Origin: Gnetum montanum
Taxonomy: Eukaryota > Streptophyta > Gnetopsida > Gnetales > Gnetaceae
Assembly: GCA_015680685.1 (NCBI GenBank)
Contig: MNCI01027262.1
Location: forward strand, 1,823,397 to 1,887,396
Reading direction: 5' to 3'
Length of the DNA stretch: 64,000 nucleotides
Shown: one piece after another, positions 12,864 through 25,090 of the stretch
How the letters are laid out: every line of letters starts with the position of its first letter
How positions within the stretch are numbered: the first letter of the stretch is position 1
Program-made: the position numbers and the translations under genes
The notes under the pieces: model-generated
The model's input: the letters and a program-made list of their open reading frames with translations, nothing else
Database searches by the model: none
Told to the model about the DNA's origin: nothing

Positions 12864-13035
12864 GCATAAAAGTCCATTTACTATTTTTAGTATGCGGATG
12901 AGTTTTGGTAGATTGGGTACATCAAAACTTACCAAAAATGGTCAACTAACCTAAAAATTATAGTTGTTATGGCTACAATCAATTTTTCAGCAATCATGGT
13001 AGTAATTTACAACATTAAATCAGCAACTCAAAGCC

Positions 13036-13042
13036 TATAAAA
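13036..13042 (+). promoter_or_regulatory. TATA box of the Tat-type LTR
   Basis: The word tataaaa, in the context cctataaaaccc, lies about 175 bases after the end of the first motif array. It is the best candidate for the LTR transcription start signal of the Tat element. Confidence 0.5.
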
Positions 13043-14520
13043 CCCAATCTTGAACATCATTTTTCAAGTTTTCAACTTTTGATTTCAAAAAGCAATTGGT
13101 TCCAACATTTTTTCTCAGCAAATTCCAACACTTTTCAAAAAAATTGAACTTTCATAATTCATAGCCTTTAGCAACCTTGAAAGCTAGATTTCCATTTGAT
13201 ATCTACACCAAGCATTAGAGACACTTGGTATAGTGCCATTGGAACAAAAGATTGTACCACTGTTACCACGGTCCATAATCAAAGTTGTAGACGCAAATAG
13301 AAAACCAATAAGGAGTTGTAAGAGATTGGAACTAGGAAGTACCTAGATCATGAAGATTAACTGCAAAACACATATTGCTATCTCCAACATGCTTCACACT
13401 CCATTCAAGCCAACTTATTATGCTTTGAACACCCATCTTTTTTTTTGAACTTTTTTACTTTCATTTTATAAAATTCTTAGTTCATTTGAAGTGTAGATTT
13501 CACTTAAAGTTTAATTCTATGATATTTTATTTTTATTTGAATCTATAATTTCATTTCCATTATTACCTCTATTTACACTTCCTAAGTTCCTAGGTGATCT
13601 ACAAGACCATCCAGAGCACTTTGGATCACATTTTTTAGAGGCCCTTGGGATCCAAGGTTAAAACTAGTAGTAGCCTAGGATTTTCTAGTTTTGTAGTGCT
13701 CAATTTTCCAAGTGCTACAGTTTTCTAGTGCTAGAAGAAGTACCTCTATCTAAATTCTTAGCCAAAATCTATTGCAAAACACTTTTCAACCATTGTTCTA
13801 AACCTATTTTTGCTATTGTAACCTTTGAAAGCTACAATCTTTACATCCAAAACCAATGCTGGCATCCCCCTTCCTACCCATAATACCCAACATAGTTGTC
13901 TTTGGGGATTTAGGTTTTCAAAACATTTTCACAACAATTGCTAGATTTTATGAAACCTAGCGTAGTTAACATAAACACTTACAATTTTTTCCTTTTGAAA
14001 CCTACACTAGACAACTAATATCCACTGTAGGTTATTTTAAAGTCCAATATTTTTATTATGAAATTTTGCAATAAAAGAGACAACATAGTCATTGCTAGGA
14101 CTTTAGTGTAGTCCTTGCAAACTAAAAATTTTTCACATTTCACTTCCTAAAAGAAATGTACATATTTTGGGTAGAAATTTTCTAGATTTTATTTTTCCAA
14201 GTGAAAAACCAATTTTCACCATCTACTGCAATGTAGTTGGCTAGAAAATACTAGGATCTACTACACACTCCACTGCATAGATCCTACCCAATGTAGTTGG
14301 TATTACCAACTTCAAAACCTCAACACCATTTTCAAAGGATGGTGTACACCATCTACACTACAATAATACTTTCAACTATTGGTTTCCAATTATACTCAAC
14401 TAAACCATTGGGCAATCCCAACTTGCTGAAATTTTTGCCAAAGATAGTAAAATCTCACAATCAACTTTTTGAACAACATCTTTCAGTATGTCGACCATTT
14501 TATCCATAAGCATGACCAAC

Positions 14521-16575
14521 ATGACATCTGGCTAGGATGAAGTGAGGATCTATGATCCTAGAGACCCCATTGTAGCCAAGCATAGATAATTTCTTAGGCT
14601 ACAAGGGTAAAGCTTAAAATTTGATGGTCTTAATGAAGAACACTTCAGCTATATTTACACAAAAATGTAAGCTACATTACTCCTTGCTCACATGAAGGTG
14701 GAAGCCAAGTGTGAGTATGAGCTAATCCATCATAATGGAAAGGAATACATACCCTCTCCCTATGAAAAAATACCTTTGAATGATATCCATGCATGAATAA
14801 TCTCTTAATTAATTGAGATGGACAAGCAAGATGTGAAATCAAGCTCAAAAAGCTAACATGAAGAGCATGATGAGTTTGAGGTAGAGCTTGAACTAGAAAC
14901 CTTCATAGGGGACCTACTTCAACAATTAGCCCCTCAAACCACTACAGTTACTCTGATCCACCTATCTCTTTCATGGGTAAGGTATCTTAATCATCATTAC
15001 CTGTATACCCAACCATGTTTGAGCCAAATCCTATTATAGTGGTTCATCAAGCATAGTTTGTGCCTCAAATGATATCCCTATTTTAATCCATGTCTTTTGT
15101 CATGCAACCTTAGTCTGCATAGCCTTCATCGATGGTTTTCACCATCGCTCACTCCTTTTCTATACCAATGGACCCCATGTTGAAACCACAAATAACCCAA
15201 AGAACACATATACCATTTGTTCCATTTGTGCCTCAAGTTCTAAGACAAACATCCTTCTCCTTGTTTAGCTTATCTATTACCACTATAACGCAACCTCTCC
15301 CTTCCATACCATGACCCATCATGAGGTCACATACCTCCCAGTTGATACTACAACCATTTGTGCAAACATCGTAACCCATGGGAATGCCTCAAGGATTGGG
15401 TCAAGCATTCTAGATGTTCCAAGACTTGATGAAATAGTTACGGAAGCTTAAAGCTTCCACAAGCTAGATAGTAAAGATAATGGACTTCTACTAAGATGAT
15501 CCCAGTAATCCTATTATCTCACCAATAACTCTTCCATCGATCATCCCCATTCCTTAGTTTATCAAGTATAATAGTGAGGGTGACTTGAATGCCCATCTCA
15601 TAACCTTTCATTTTGAATGCCTATTACTACAAGCCTAACTACATATCATCATGTCAATTTTCCATATGTCTCTAACTGAAAAAGCCTTGGACTAGTACCA
15701 TGCACTTTGAAGAGGATCTATATCCTCTCTAGAAGACTTAATTTCATAGTTTGGTAACCATTTCGAGTATAACTTGAAACCCAAGACAATCCTTGATCAA
15801 CTAATGAAAGTCAAGTGAGGATCCCTTGAGCCCATACAGAAATTCATATAATAATGGAATGCTCCCCTAAATGAGATTCCATAACCTATAGCTAAAACAC
15901 ATCTTCTTTCCATATTCAAGGTGACAGTTAATGACTTCATTAAGTTGAAACTATATTTCCTTGATTCATGATCACTTAGCCAAATATTTTCCCAAATGAA
16001 AAACATAGAGGATGTGGCCAAGGCTATCCATGACCCTACCTATGTGGCATTTAAGAACCAACATGCATGGAAAGATAGGAAGAATGGGAGACAGAACAAC
16101 ATAACCATGGCCACAATTGCCAAGGATAATAATAAAACAACGACATAAGGGTCTACAACTAATCAACCCAAGGTTCCTATTTATAACAATCAACCTTCAA
16201 CATCTAGGACCTCTGTATCAACCACTACAAGGCCTGATTTTGAATGTCAAGACCAATCAAAGTATACTAGTTTACTATTAAAACCATCCGAACTTCTTGA
16301 TTAACTATTGAAGAGTGGGAAAATTCAATACAAATAGATGACCAAGAATGCCCATCAAAATCATAAAATGCTATTCAAGATAGCCAAAAATGCCACTCTT
16401 GCAACCAGGAATGATCTCCTATTACCCAAATACTTTAAACTAGATCATTTTTTCCACTACCATTAATTGTCAAGTCATGACACAAAATTTTACCTAGCAG
16501 TAAAGGATGATCTATAGAAGATGATAGAAAAGGGACATATGAGTAATGTGTTCCATAAAGCTTACATAGGAGTGA
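14521..16575 (+). pseudogene. Tat-lineage Ty3/gypsy gag, decayed
   Basis: Frame-broken translation follows Tat/Ogre gag order. A Pro/Thr/Gln-rich N-terminal part (about 14900-15460) precedes the capsid-like region, which includes KYNSEGDLNAHLITFHFECL (about 15570-15630), SLTEKALDWYHALRRGSISS-like and FGNHFEYNLKPK (about 15750). The segment preceding protease includes KPSELLD...LLKSGKI and SSHDTKFYLAVKDDL (about 16285-16515). It lies downstream of Tat pol (9585-12016), not upstream, so it belongs to a second Tat copy or a tandem arrangement. It is cut near 16580 by the end of element 0 on the opposite strand. Many stops; non-functional. Confidence 0.7.
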
Positions 16576-16589
16576 TAGATTCCATAAAG

Positions 16590-19170
16590 TTAATTTTCCA
16601 AAACTTCAAAGAATCTAGTGGTTGGATTCACTGTTGGAACCCTTTCATTCTTATGGTCATTCCTTCATCACATTGACATTGCTAATATGAGTTGGAGAAA
16701 TGGTGAGTATCCTTGAAGATCATTGGCCAAAAGTATCCTAACATGAGGATCTTTATAGTGGTTCTCCTTCCTACATAGTAGCCCTGATAAGAACCTTCAT
16801 GTGCATCATAAAAGATATACAACTAATCTACATTAGGCACATAGCATTGAACTAGGCTACTAGAATAAACCTTGTAAAGATTACCTTGGATCTCCATGTA
16901 ATACTTGACTTGGTAAAGAAACTATTATTTCTTCTTATTATCCCATTCAGTGGAAGTCTCATGTGTGAGAAGATAGGAGAGAAACTCATCATACCAATTG
17001 GAAGCATTTTGTCCTTGAACTTTGATGAACTTAGCAAAGAGGAGTTGATCTTGAAATTGATTAAATAAGGATTTTTCATCCTCCTTGCTATCCCATCTTA
17101 ATTGAGATAAGTGATCAATAACTATATTCTTGATTTCTTTCTTGTCTACCATCATAAGGTTGAATTCGAGTAAAATTACTAATCACCTCATAATATGAGG
17201 ACAAACCATTGGCTTGTTCATTAGGAAATGGATTGCACTATGGTCAATGTTCATAAAAAAATTGGTATCCAAGCACATAGTGCCTAAATTTTTCCAAGGC
17301 ATATACCACTACCATGAGTTCTTTCTCAATGGTGGTGTGGTTAAGTTGTGTATCCACAATGCTTCTAATTGTATAATAAATGTAATATGGACATTTTTGA
17401 TCATTCATTTGTATAAGCACCACTCCCAATGTATAGTTAGATGCATATATCATTAAATGGAATGGCCTAGAATAATCTAGGATGCATAAAATTGGATTTT
17501 ATAAAAGCTTTTATTTTAATTGCTAGAATGGTTATACTAATTCCTAGGTTCATTTGAAGGCTACATCTTTCTTTGTAAGCTCTACTAGCAATTTGAGAAT
17601 TTTAGAGAAATTCTTTATGAAGCATTTGTAATAACCAATATGGCCAAGGAATGATCCTATATCTTTTACCATTTAAGATTATGTAGTTACTCCTTGGATG
17701 AACCTTACTTTTTCTAGGTTCTTCTCAATCCATTGTCCTAAAATTTGATGTCCTAAGACAATGTGCTCTTGGATCATCAAGTGGCTTCTATACTAGTTGA
17801 GCCATAGGTTCATCTCTATAGATTATTTTAAGATCTACTCAAGATGGTCTAATTCTTGTTCAAAATTGGTACCATAGGTGGAGAATTCATCCTTAAATAT
17901 TTCTACACCACTACCAATTTGCTACTGAAAAATGCTAAGTACCAGGTGTTGAAAGGTTGTAGGAGTATTACAAAGATCAAAGAGCATCTTTTCATATGTA
18001 AAAGACCCGCAAGAACTTGCAAAAGTTATCTTGGCTTGATCTTCTAATGTGATCTGAAATTGGTTATGGCCACTATAATCATCCAAAACACTATAGGATT
18101 TGTGTCTTGTAGTTACATCTAGTACTTGGTCCACAAATGACAATGGAAAATGATCTTTAAATGTAACCATGTTTAACAGTATGAAATCTTTACAGACTCT
18201 TTATTTTCCTTCCTTTTAGGCATTATAATGAGTGGGATTCACCACTTACTATCTACTACAGGATAAATGAATGCTACCTTAAGAAGTTATTTAACTTCAT
18301 CTTGCTTAAGCTTTGAATTCAATCTCATCTATGGTTGTCTCGTTGGCTTAATAGAGAAGTTTATATAGATACAATGTTGGTATATTCATGAATCTATTTT
18401 GGTCAACTCATTATATGATTAGGAAAAAGTTGTTAGCCATTTTTTACAACTTTTAGCAACTTCCTTTTCTATTATTTAGTGAGATTGACATTAATAATTA
18501 CTAGCTTGCCATTATTAAAGAAAAACGTGAGTCTCTACTTAGAATATAGGAAAGGTTAATCTCTTACAAGTAATCTCTTATTTCCTATAATCTGTTGAAA
18601 AACATTAGTAAGAGATTGATCATTTCCTATAATTTGTAAATATATTAAGGGACTTTTAGAATCAGATCTTTTAATGGGAAGATGTCCTACCTTAATATAA
18701 TCTCTTACTGCATGAGTCAACATGAGAATATGACTATTCCAAGACTTTTGGTTTGAATGTTGTTTGATAGTAACTTCAAAAGAAATTGATGAAAGGTTCA
18801 TAACCACATATATCTATGAGGGTTTAGGTGAAGTATTGGATATGAATAAAGCTCTTCTTAAGGCTTATGCTCAGAATCACTCGAATTGTCATTTGGCTAT
18901 AAGTTCATGGTACTTGTTGTATTTCATTGTTGAGACTATGATGGAATTTTCCCTTACATAGGTAGTGATGCACATAGTAAGGAAATAGTATTAGAGGATG
19001 CAAGGTGAGTTGGTGGATATAGAGAAGGATAAGTAGAAGAAGACTCAGTTCATGAAGCAAGTGTTTTGTGATATTCTAGAAAATAGTAGTAATGATGGAA
19101 GAAAGGAGTGTGGCCTATAAAGCTATAAAAAGATAAAGGTTGCTGGACATAATATCCATATAGGTTTAGC
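16590..19170 (-). pseudogene. Element 0 pol (RT, RNase H, partial integrase)
   Basis: Minus-strand reading gives RT blocks including LDDYSGHNQFQITLEDQAK (about 18040-18100) and FDLCNTPTTFQ (about 17950). The catalytic box reads K-D-E-F-S-T-Y-G (17872-17894), with Glu where the second catalytic Asp is expected. RNase H follows (NHTTIEKELMVVVYALEKFR, about 17285-17345) with DHLSQLRWDSKED at about 17090-17130. The integrase zinc-finger region runs out at about 16590. An open plus-strand frame at 18764-18961 is antisense to the pre-protease region and not a separate gene. Stops occur throughout. Confidence 0.7.
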
Positions 19171-21296
19171 TACCAGAAAGAATATTGATGTCATGATGGT
19201 GACATCCCCCATAACTATGGATTTTTCCATTTTTGATAATGTTCTTAAGGTTGAGTTGACACTCCACTTGGATAATACTATGATGAGTGGAACTATTGCT
19301 GATAATTACCTTGTAGATAAGGAAATCTTCTAGGTGGTTTCTTTTTTGATAATTTTGAATTTAAAGCATACACTCAATATTCTTGTAGATATGATACTAT
19401 AGAGAAACATCCCTTAGGATGTTTTTATTGATAGATGTCACATCCTTTATGATATATTTCTAAATCTACAACCTTATCTACTACTATAGACTTACCTTTC
19501 TACTAATAATAATCGCTCCTTGTATCTTTCCTTCTTCTTCTATCTTTATTTCTATTTCCCTAATTCATTTTCTCTTCCATAAACTTAAGAGTAGTTTGGA
19601 ACTTCTCATATAAGTAGTCTCACATTTTGTCTACTGTAGCCAATATATCTATAATAGACTTCTAAATTATCAGGATTTTTCATTACACTACTTCATCTAG
19701 TGATGCTTCCCCCTCCCAATCATAGAAGTGTACCTCCCTTTTGCAAATGGAGGGGTTCCTATTATATTCCTCAATACTTTCTTAATTTTTCATTTCTCCT
19801 TCTTCCTTTATTACTTGATCAATTAGCCTTTGGATTTGATGGACTCTCATTTCCAATAATCTCCCTTTGAGATAAATCCTAAGAGTTTCTTTGGTTTTAT
19901 TTCAAATCTCATCTACTATGTAGAAAAGCTATTCCCTATGAAAAACCCCAATTACTAGCAATTAATGTAAGAGAGGATAATTCCTACATAAGGCTGCATT
20001 CAAGGATTCATAGTTGTCTTGTTTTCATCCTTGAACATTTTTTTCTAAGGTTAGACATATTAAAGTGCATTTGGTAGTTATCATTAAATAACTTTGGCAT
20101 TGTACTCTATTTTTTAATCAATTTTGGCTCCAATGGTTAGTACTAACTTTTAGCTTCTTTGATGTGTGTCTTAGGGAATCATTTGAGTTTTTGCCACTCA
20201 TTTTCAATGTTTTGCAAGGTATAGGCATCCTAGAAGGCATGTAAGTAATGTTATGGATCATCATTGTATCCTCCTTCAAATTTAGGGATATCATTCATGT
20301 CAATCCATTTAATTGTGCTATTTCCTTAATTATTGGTAGAAATTTAAAATTCTTCTAAAATATTGATCATGTTTCTAGTAGCAAATGGTGGTTCATTATA
20401 GTCATTGTGTTCATGGTGGCCCCTCTCATGACCATATCTCCTATGATGTGACTTGTTGTGCCTTCATTCCTAATGTTGTTCCTCTTACCCTTGTAGTTGA
20501 CTATGCTCTCTTTTCTTGTTACTATGATGGAATTTTTGATCATCTTCATCTCAATCTTGATCATTTCTTCTTCATTCTCCACCACAATACCTCTTGTCAT
20601 AGTTTGATCAAAAGGAGAATGATGAAGGTGTGATGTTAGGAGAGGCTCCTATTGGTTCTTCTCCTATGGTCCTTCAATTCTTCTTTATTCTTCGTTTTTT
20701 TTTGATGAATAACTAGAAGGTATTTGCCTTGAAGTTCTCGCAATCTTGGACTTTATCCTCCCCTCACCCTAGTCATTTACCAAGTTTGATTTTAACTACT
20801 AGTGAAGTATGTCTTCCTCACCGAAAGGAGGAGAATCTTAATGTTGAGATTACCCTAAGAAGAATTCAAGGCCCTCCTTTTGTGACTATAGAAACAATGG
20901 CATCAAGACCTTCCTACCTTTGGAGGCTTCATAGTGTGCCTTCATGCATCAACCTTTTCTAAACTAGATGCCCATTGGTTGATAATCTCTAGAGGTATCA
21001 TCTATTACATCATACACTATCCTTGATGTTTCGATCCCTAGCTTCATGAGATTTCTCATGAACATTGTGGGAAGAAATCAATCAAGATGTAACAAAATCT
21101 TATCCTCCATATCCCTCCAATGTAGCTATTCATCCTAATGAAGAATGAAAGTAAAATCCAAATAGTAGGAATTTGCATGTGCATAGATCACTTTTAGCTA
21201 TTAATCTTTTTCATTGATAGTCCTTTTGGATCTATCATGTTGCTAATTAGAATCATCGATATGTGGTGGTGAATCATTCCTATGAGAAAAGGTCAT
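19171..21296 (-). pseudogene. Element 0 gag
   Basis: The start is taken at ATG 21296-21294 because the other copies start similarly (M-S/T-S/F-S-H) at the same distance after the primer site. A conserved N-terminal block follows (HWRDME...). Low-complexity charged and His/Asn/Asp-rich linker sequence lies around 20370-20640, then the capsid-like region, ending in a zinc-knuckle-like Cys/His segment near 19400-19450. Multiple stops; no single frame survives. RNA packaging and particle assembly would be its role in an intact element. Confidence 0.6.
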
Positions 21297-21433
21297 TTTA
21301 GTAATTTTGATAAAGTATACACTAATAGAATATTATTATTATTTTATCTAAAATATAATTTCTTATGTTTTCCTTAGAACAACTTTGTAGAAGTTCACTG
21401 TCTACTAATACTTAATGCACTTGACTAAACTAA

Positions 21434-21452
21434 GTCCCTTGAAATAGTGCTA
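21434..21452 (-). promoter_or_regulatory. Primer-binding site of element 0 (tRNA-Asp type)
   Basis: On the minus strand the 19-mer TAGCACTATTTCAAGGGAC follows one base after the LTR end. It matches the tRNA-Asp-type site TGGCGCCGTTGCCGGGGAC with changes mainly of the C-to-T/G-to-A kind, as expected for old methylated plant elements. tRNA identity is from memory. Confidence 0.6.
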
Positions 21453-21453
21453 A

Positions 21454-22317
21454 TGAGGAGCAACAAGTATTCCCTATGCCCAACCATAAGAATTACTAAC
21501 ATGTACATAAGATTCAATAGAATTCTATGGACTTTATTTACATAAGTGGCTGATATTCCTAGATGGTGAATTATGTAGTTATTAGTCATTGTCTTCCCAA
21601 TTCATACTTATGTTACTGTTTATGTATGGTTAAGTGTGGTTGGGGTGTAAGATATTTATTTTTAGGCTTTTTATTATTTTCTTCCACTTAATAAATTATT
21701 AACTAAATCAAGATTTAATAACTAAATTAACTAATTAATAAGCTACTTAGTTAAATAACTAGCCTAACATAGAATATCCATTCCCACTTTCTGTACATAC
21801 CCTAAATGTATATTAGCACTACTAGGTCACTACGTGTATGCTACTCCATGTACCAAGTATCCACTGGTTGGATTACTAAGTGTTAATATGTTCTACTTGA
21901 AGTGTTAATACTTACATTGTTTATAAATTGTAATATTAATTTCTTAATAATAAAAAAGTAAGTTTCATATAAATTAAATTACTAGAAAGTAAAGCTATAT
22001 TTATCCAAGTGTTGTCATGGATAGAAGAAATCTTGATTTTATTTCCACTCATGCAAATGTATCTAGGTATAAATGCGCTGAAAGAAAATATCATACAATC
22101 ACTTGAATCCATGCTATGAGCACTTAGAGAGAAAATATTCTAACTTCTACAAGAAGAAACTACAAGGTTTTGGCTAAGGAAATTACCAAAAGATGTCATA
22201 AATTCAAGGGGTGTGGGCATTTATATAGGCAATGCTTGTATTAGCATCAACATACCTACATCAATGCATCCTAAGACACATTGAAGGGGCTATGTCAATG
22301 CAGCCAATCTTATTGAT
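21454..22317 (-). repeat. Element 0 5' LTR
   Basis: This is about 864 bases in minus orientation, ending CTCCTCA before the primer site. A TATA-like tatata sits at about 22219-22226 on the minus strand, preceded in LTR sense by CATCAA/CATTGA words. It aligns with the LTRs of elements 1-3 (for example cattcccactttct and ttcttaataa). The outer end is set by where element 1's LTR begins (TGATGAG at 22318); its own TG terminus is unclear. Confidence 0.65.
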
Positions 22318-23132
22318 TGATGAGTTGTGTTCTATTGGTTGCATCAACAAAACCTCATCAACATAGCCTCATCATCTGGGCCTCATTGACAAGGCCTAGT
22401 TCACACATCATATCATGCATCAAGGTGGCCCCATTGATGTAGTGTCTATAATTAGCTATAAATAGGCGTTTGCAGTTGCATTTATAAAAAGTAGACATTG
22501 TAGTTGAAGCAAAGCTCTTACATTTTTTCCATTTGAAAATTAGAATTTTTCCCTGAGTGCCCATAACAGGAGTCATTAAGTGTACAGATCTTTTGAGCAT
22601 TGTTGTACTTGAGCATGACAATGTGTACAACAATAAAGATAAGATTTCTAATAAACCTTGTAGCACTTTGGATAGATTAGCTATTTTAATTATGCATTCA
22701 ATGTTTCTTAACTATTTGTTAAATGTTTTCCATTAGTTGTTAAATATTTTTTAGTAATTACATTAATGAAGCAATTAAGCCAAATAAATTACACACATAA
22801 GTACAACTGCTTCGAGTGTAACATCTATTTTCTTGGTAATCCTAGCAGCATTATTTCTTGGAAAATTAAATTAATTAAATTCCTTTTTATCTACATTTTG
22901 AGCACCAAAATATAAAATAAAAAATGATAAAAATTAGATACCTTAGTTACACTAACCATACGAACAAACATCACAAGTGTAATTGGGAAGATAATGATTG
23001 AATTTAGGGCTAGAATCACTTCCTAAAGAACTAGTGCACTGAAAATGATAAAGTCCATAGAATTCAACTGAGTCATGTGTGAACGCTTCGTGATTTGTAT
23101 CATTCGGTGTAGGGGTACCTCATCGCTCATCA
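22318..23132 (+). repeat. Element 1 5' LTR
   Basis: It begins TGATGAG and ends CTCATCA (815 bases), directly followed by a primer site. The U3 (22318-22450) holds many CATCAA/CATTGA/CATCATC words. The TATA box tataaata is at 22457-22464. It aligns with the LTRs at 42680-43506 and 59092-59941. Confidence 0.75.
22457..22464 (+). promoter_or_regulatory. TATA box of element 1 LTR
   Basis: The word tataaata, in the context agctataaatagg, sits about 140 bases into the LTR. The same context (gctataaata) occurs in element 2's LTR at 42801-42810, which supports a conserved core promoter. Confidence 0.65.
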
Positions 23133-23133
23133 T

Positions 23134-23152
23134 TGGCACCATTTCCAGGGAC
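23134..23152 (+). promoter_or_regulatory. Primer-binding site of element 1 (tRNA-Asp type)
   Basis: TGGCACCATTTCCAGGGAC lies one base after the LTR end. It differs at four positions from the tRNA-Asp-type site TGGCGCCGTTGCCGGGGAC. The comparable sites of elements 0, 2 and 3 lie at the same offset. Confidence 0.7.
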
Positions 23153-23269
23153 TTTGTTTGTGAAATGTGCGCTATTAAGGTCTAAGTGAATACCATTAAT
23201 ATCATTGTACAAACCTCAAGGTCAATAAAATTATAAAAGCACACTGCTAATTTTATCTTGTTTTGCAAA

Positions 23270-25090
23270 ATGTCTTCTTCTTCTTAAAAGCTCAAAGATA
23301 CCAAAGCACTAGTCCCACAAAAATGCAAGGTGGTATACACTCATCTAGATGAGTTTGTGTCAAACTTCACCTTTATCCTACATTAGGATGAACAACTGCA
23401 ATGGCGTGATATGGAGGGCAACATCGTCTTGCCTCCCAATTGATCTATGCCTGGGATGCTATTCAAAATCATTAAGAAGTTGGACATAGCAGATCTTCAC
23501 AAAGAATACATTGTGGATGGATATGAAACTCGAAACTATTGCTCCACTAAAACACAACACAAATGATATCAACATTAGGAGAAAATCCATGAAGCTACAA
23601 AGGGGAAACATTACATCAATCCCTTGTTCCTACTAAATTAAGATGACATTGAGCATCCTTCTATTGAAGGTTTTCAACATGAAGATTCTGCACCCCTTGC
23701 TACTGATGGTAAGGGTGTGAACCTAAACCTACAATCCACTATTCATAAATTAGGTTTAGGAAAAGGTAACAACCAAGGTAGGGACTTGGGTAAGCACCAC
23801 AACAATAAGGATTGTACGAATGGTGATCATAATAAACATAAGAATGGTGGTAGACACTATAGTGGTGGTGGCAGTCCACCTTCTTCTTCATCCTCTTCAT
23901 CCAATTTTGAACATTCCTCTTTATCTAATAGTTTTCATGAAAGCCATCATCAAAACAATAGTGATGAAGGTGATTAGTGAAACAAAAATGACCATGAAGG
24001 CCACCAAAACCAAAGGGTGGCCAAAACCATCATTGGCATCATAGATGCAATGATGATGATGAACCTCTATTGGTGACTTCAAGCATGGTCAACATTGTGG
24101 ATGCTGTGAAAATCCCAACTAGGCATATGAAGGATAGTCAGATCAAGCACCTAGACATGAATAATATCCTGAGATTTAAAGAGGGATATAACTCCGATTC
24201 ACAAACATATCTATAAGCTTTTCAAGATGCTTGTGCCTTATAGAACATAGAAAAAAAGTGTCAGAAACTCAAACTATTTCCCTATACACTCATCAAAGAA
24301 GCTAAAATTTGGTACCAATCCTTGGAGGTAGAATCTATCCACAAATGGAGTACCATGTTAGAGCTATTCAATGATAAATATAAGATGTACTCTAGAGTGT
24401 CTAATTTGAGAAGGAAAATCCAAGGCTAGAAACAAGAAGCACATGAACCCTTGGATGCCACCATGGGCCAATACTATTCACTCTTACACTGATGCCCTAG
24501 CCATGGTTATTCTTAGAGAGAACAACTTCACCACATCATAGATGGACTTAGAGCAAAAACTAGAAGAACCCTTGGGGTGTATGTCCAAGGAAGATTGTTT
24601 GAACTAAGAGCTCATTAGATCCAAAGGTTAATTAAGTAGGTAGAAAAAGAAGAAGGTGAGTTATGAAAAAGGGAAAGTGTTGATGAGTATAATAGGAACC
24701 TCTCCATCAAAAAATGAGAGGTCCAATTTTGTGATGAGGAAGAATCACCACTTGATGAAGTGCAAAATAGAAAGACCTGACCCATTCAAAAAAATGTTTT
24801 TGATATTTTGGCCAAGGTTGATAAGTTATGGTACTCTTTGGATGAAAATTTTCAAACTACTTTAAAGATTGCTAAAGAATCCAAACAGAAAAATAGTGAT
24901 TGTAATCAAAAGAGGTGAAAAGAAGCTGAACGTGCCTACCAAAGAGGTAAGGAAAAAGCTGCTGTAGTAGAGGAAGTTGTGGAGTCTGACTCTGATGATG
25001 AAACTAAATGTGAAATATGCCAATGTGAGCATCTAAAGGGATGTTGCCTTGTGGTGTCACACTTACAAGAGTCTACAATGTATGCATTGA
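23270..25090 (+). pseudogene. Element 1 gag
   Basis: The start at ATG 23270 (M-S-S-S) is shared with element 3. An N-terminal block carries YTHLDEF and WRDMEGNI (about 23335-23430). A His/Asn/Lys-rich and Ser-rich linker follows at about 23760-23980 (for example GKHHNNKD, SSSSSSS). The capsid-like region follows, with KLKLFPYTLIKEAKIWYQSL-like sequence at about 24260-24330 and MLELFNDKYK (about 24355). A Cys/His zinc-knuckle-like segment (CEICQCEH, about 25009) marks the end. Several in-frame stops make it non-coding today. Confidence 0.7.

Larger units (their letters stand above)
12017..14520 (+). repeat. Noncoding LTR/UTR block between Tat pol and Tat gag
   Basis: About 2.5 kb with no coding similarity lies between the end of one Tat pol and the start of a Tat gag, both on the plus strand. 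A TATA box (13036-13042) follows a dense cluster of CCTAGYRTAGT-like words (12570-12860), as expected of an LTR U3. A second, looser cluster lies at 13880-14300. Exact LTR ends and a primer-binding site could not be placed. Confidence 0.5.
16580..22317 (-). mobile_element. Athila-like Ty3/gypsy element 0 (3'-truncated)
   Basis: On the minus strand the order is LTR 22317-21454, primer site 21452-21434, gag from ATG 21296, then protease/RT/RNase H and the start of integrase, ending near 16580. Most of integrase, the spacer, the extra ORF and the 3' LTR are missing, lost where it meets Tat gag. The whole element aligns by eye with elements 1-3. Its 5' LTR stands head-to-head with the 5' LTR of element 1. 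Confidence 0.75.

Noticed and set aside
18764..18961. A plus-strand open frame that looked like an insertion in element 0.
   Set aside because: Base-by-base comparison with 56480-56720 shows it is the antisense of the pre-protease linker; no insertion is present.
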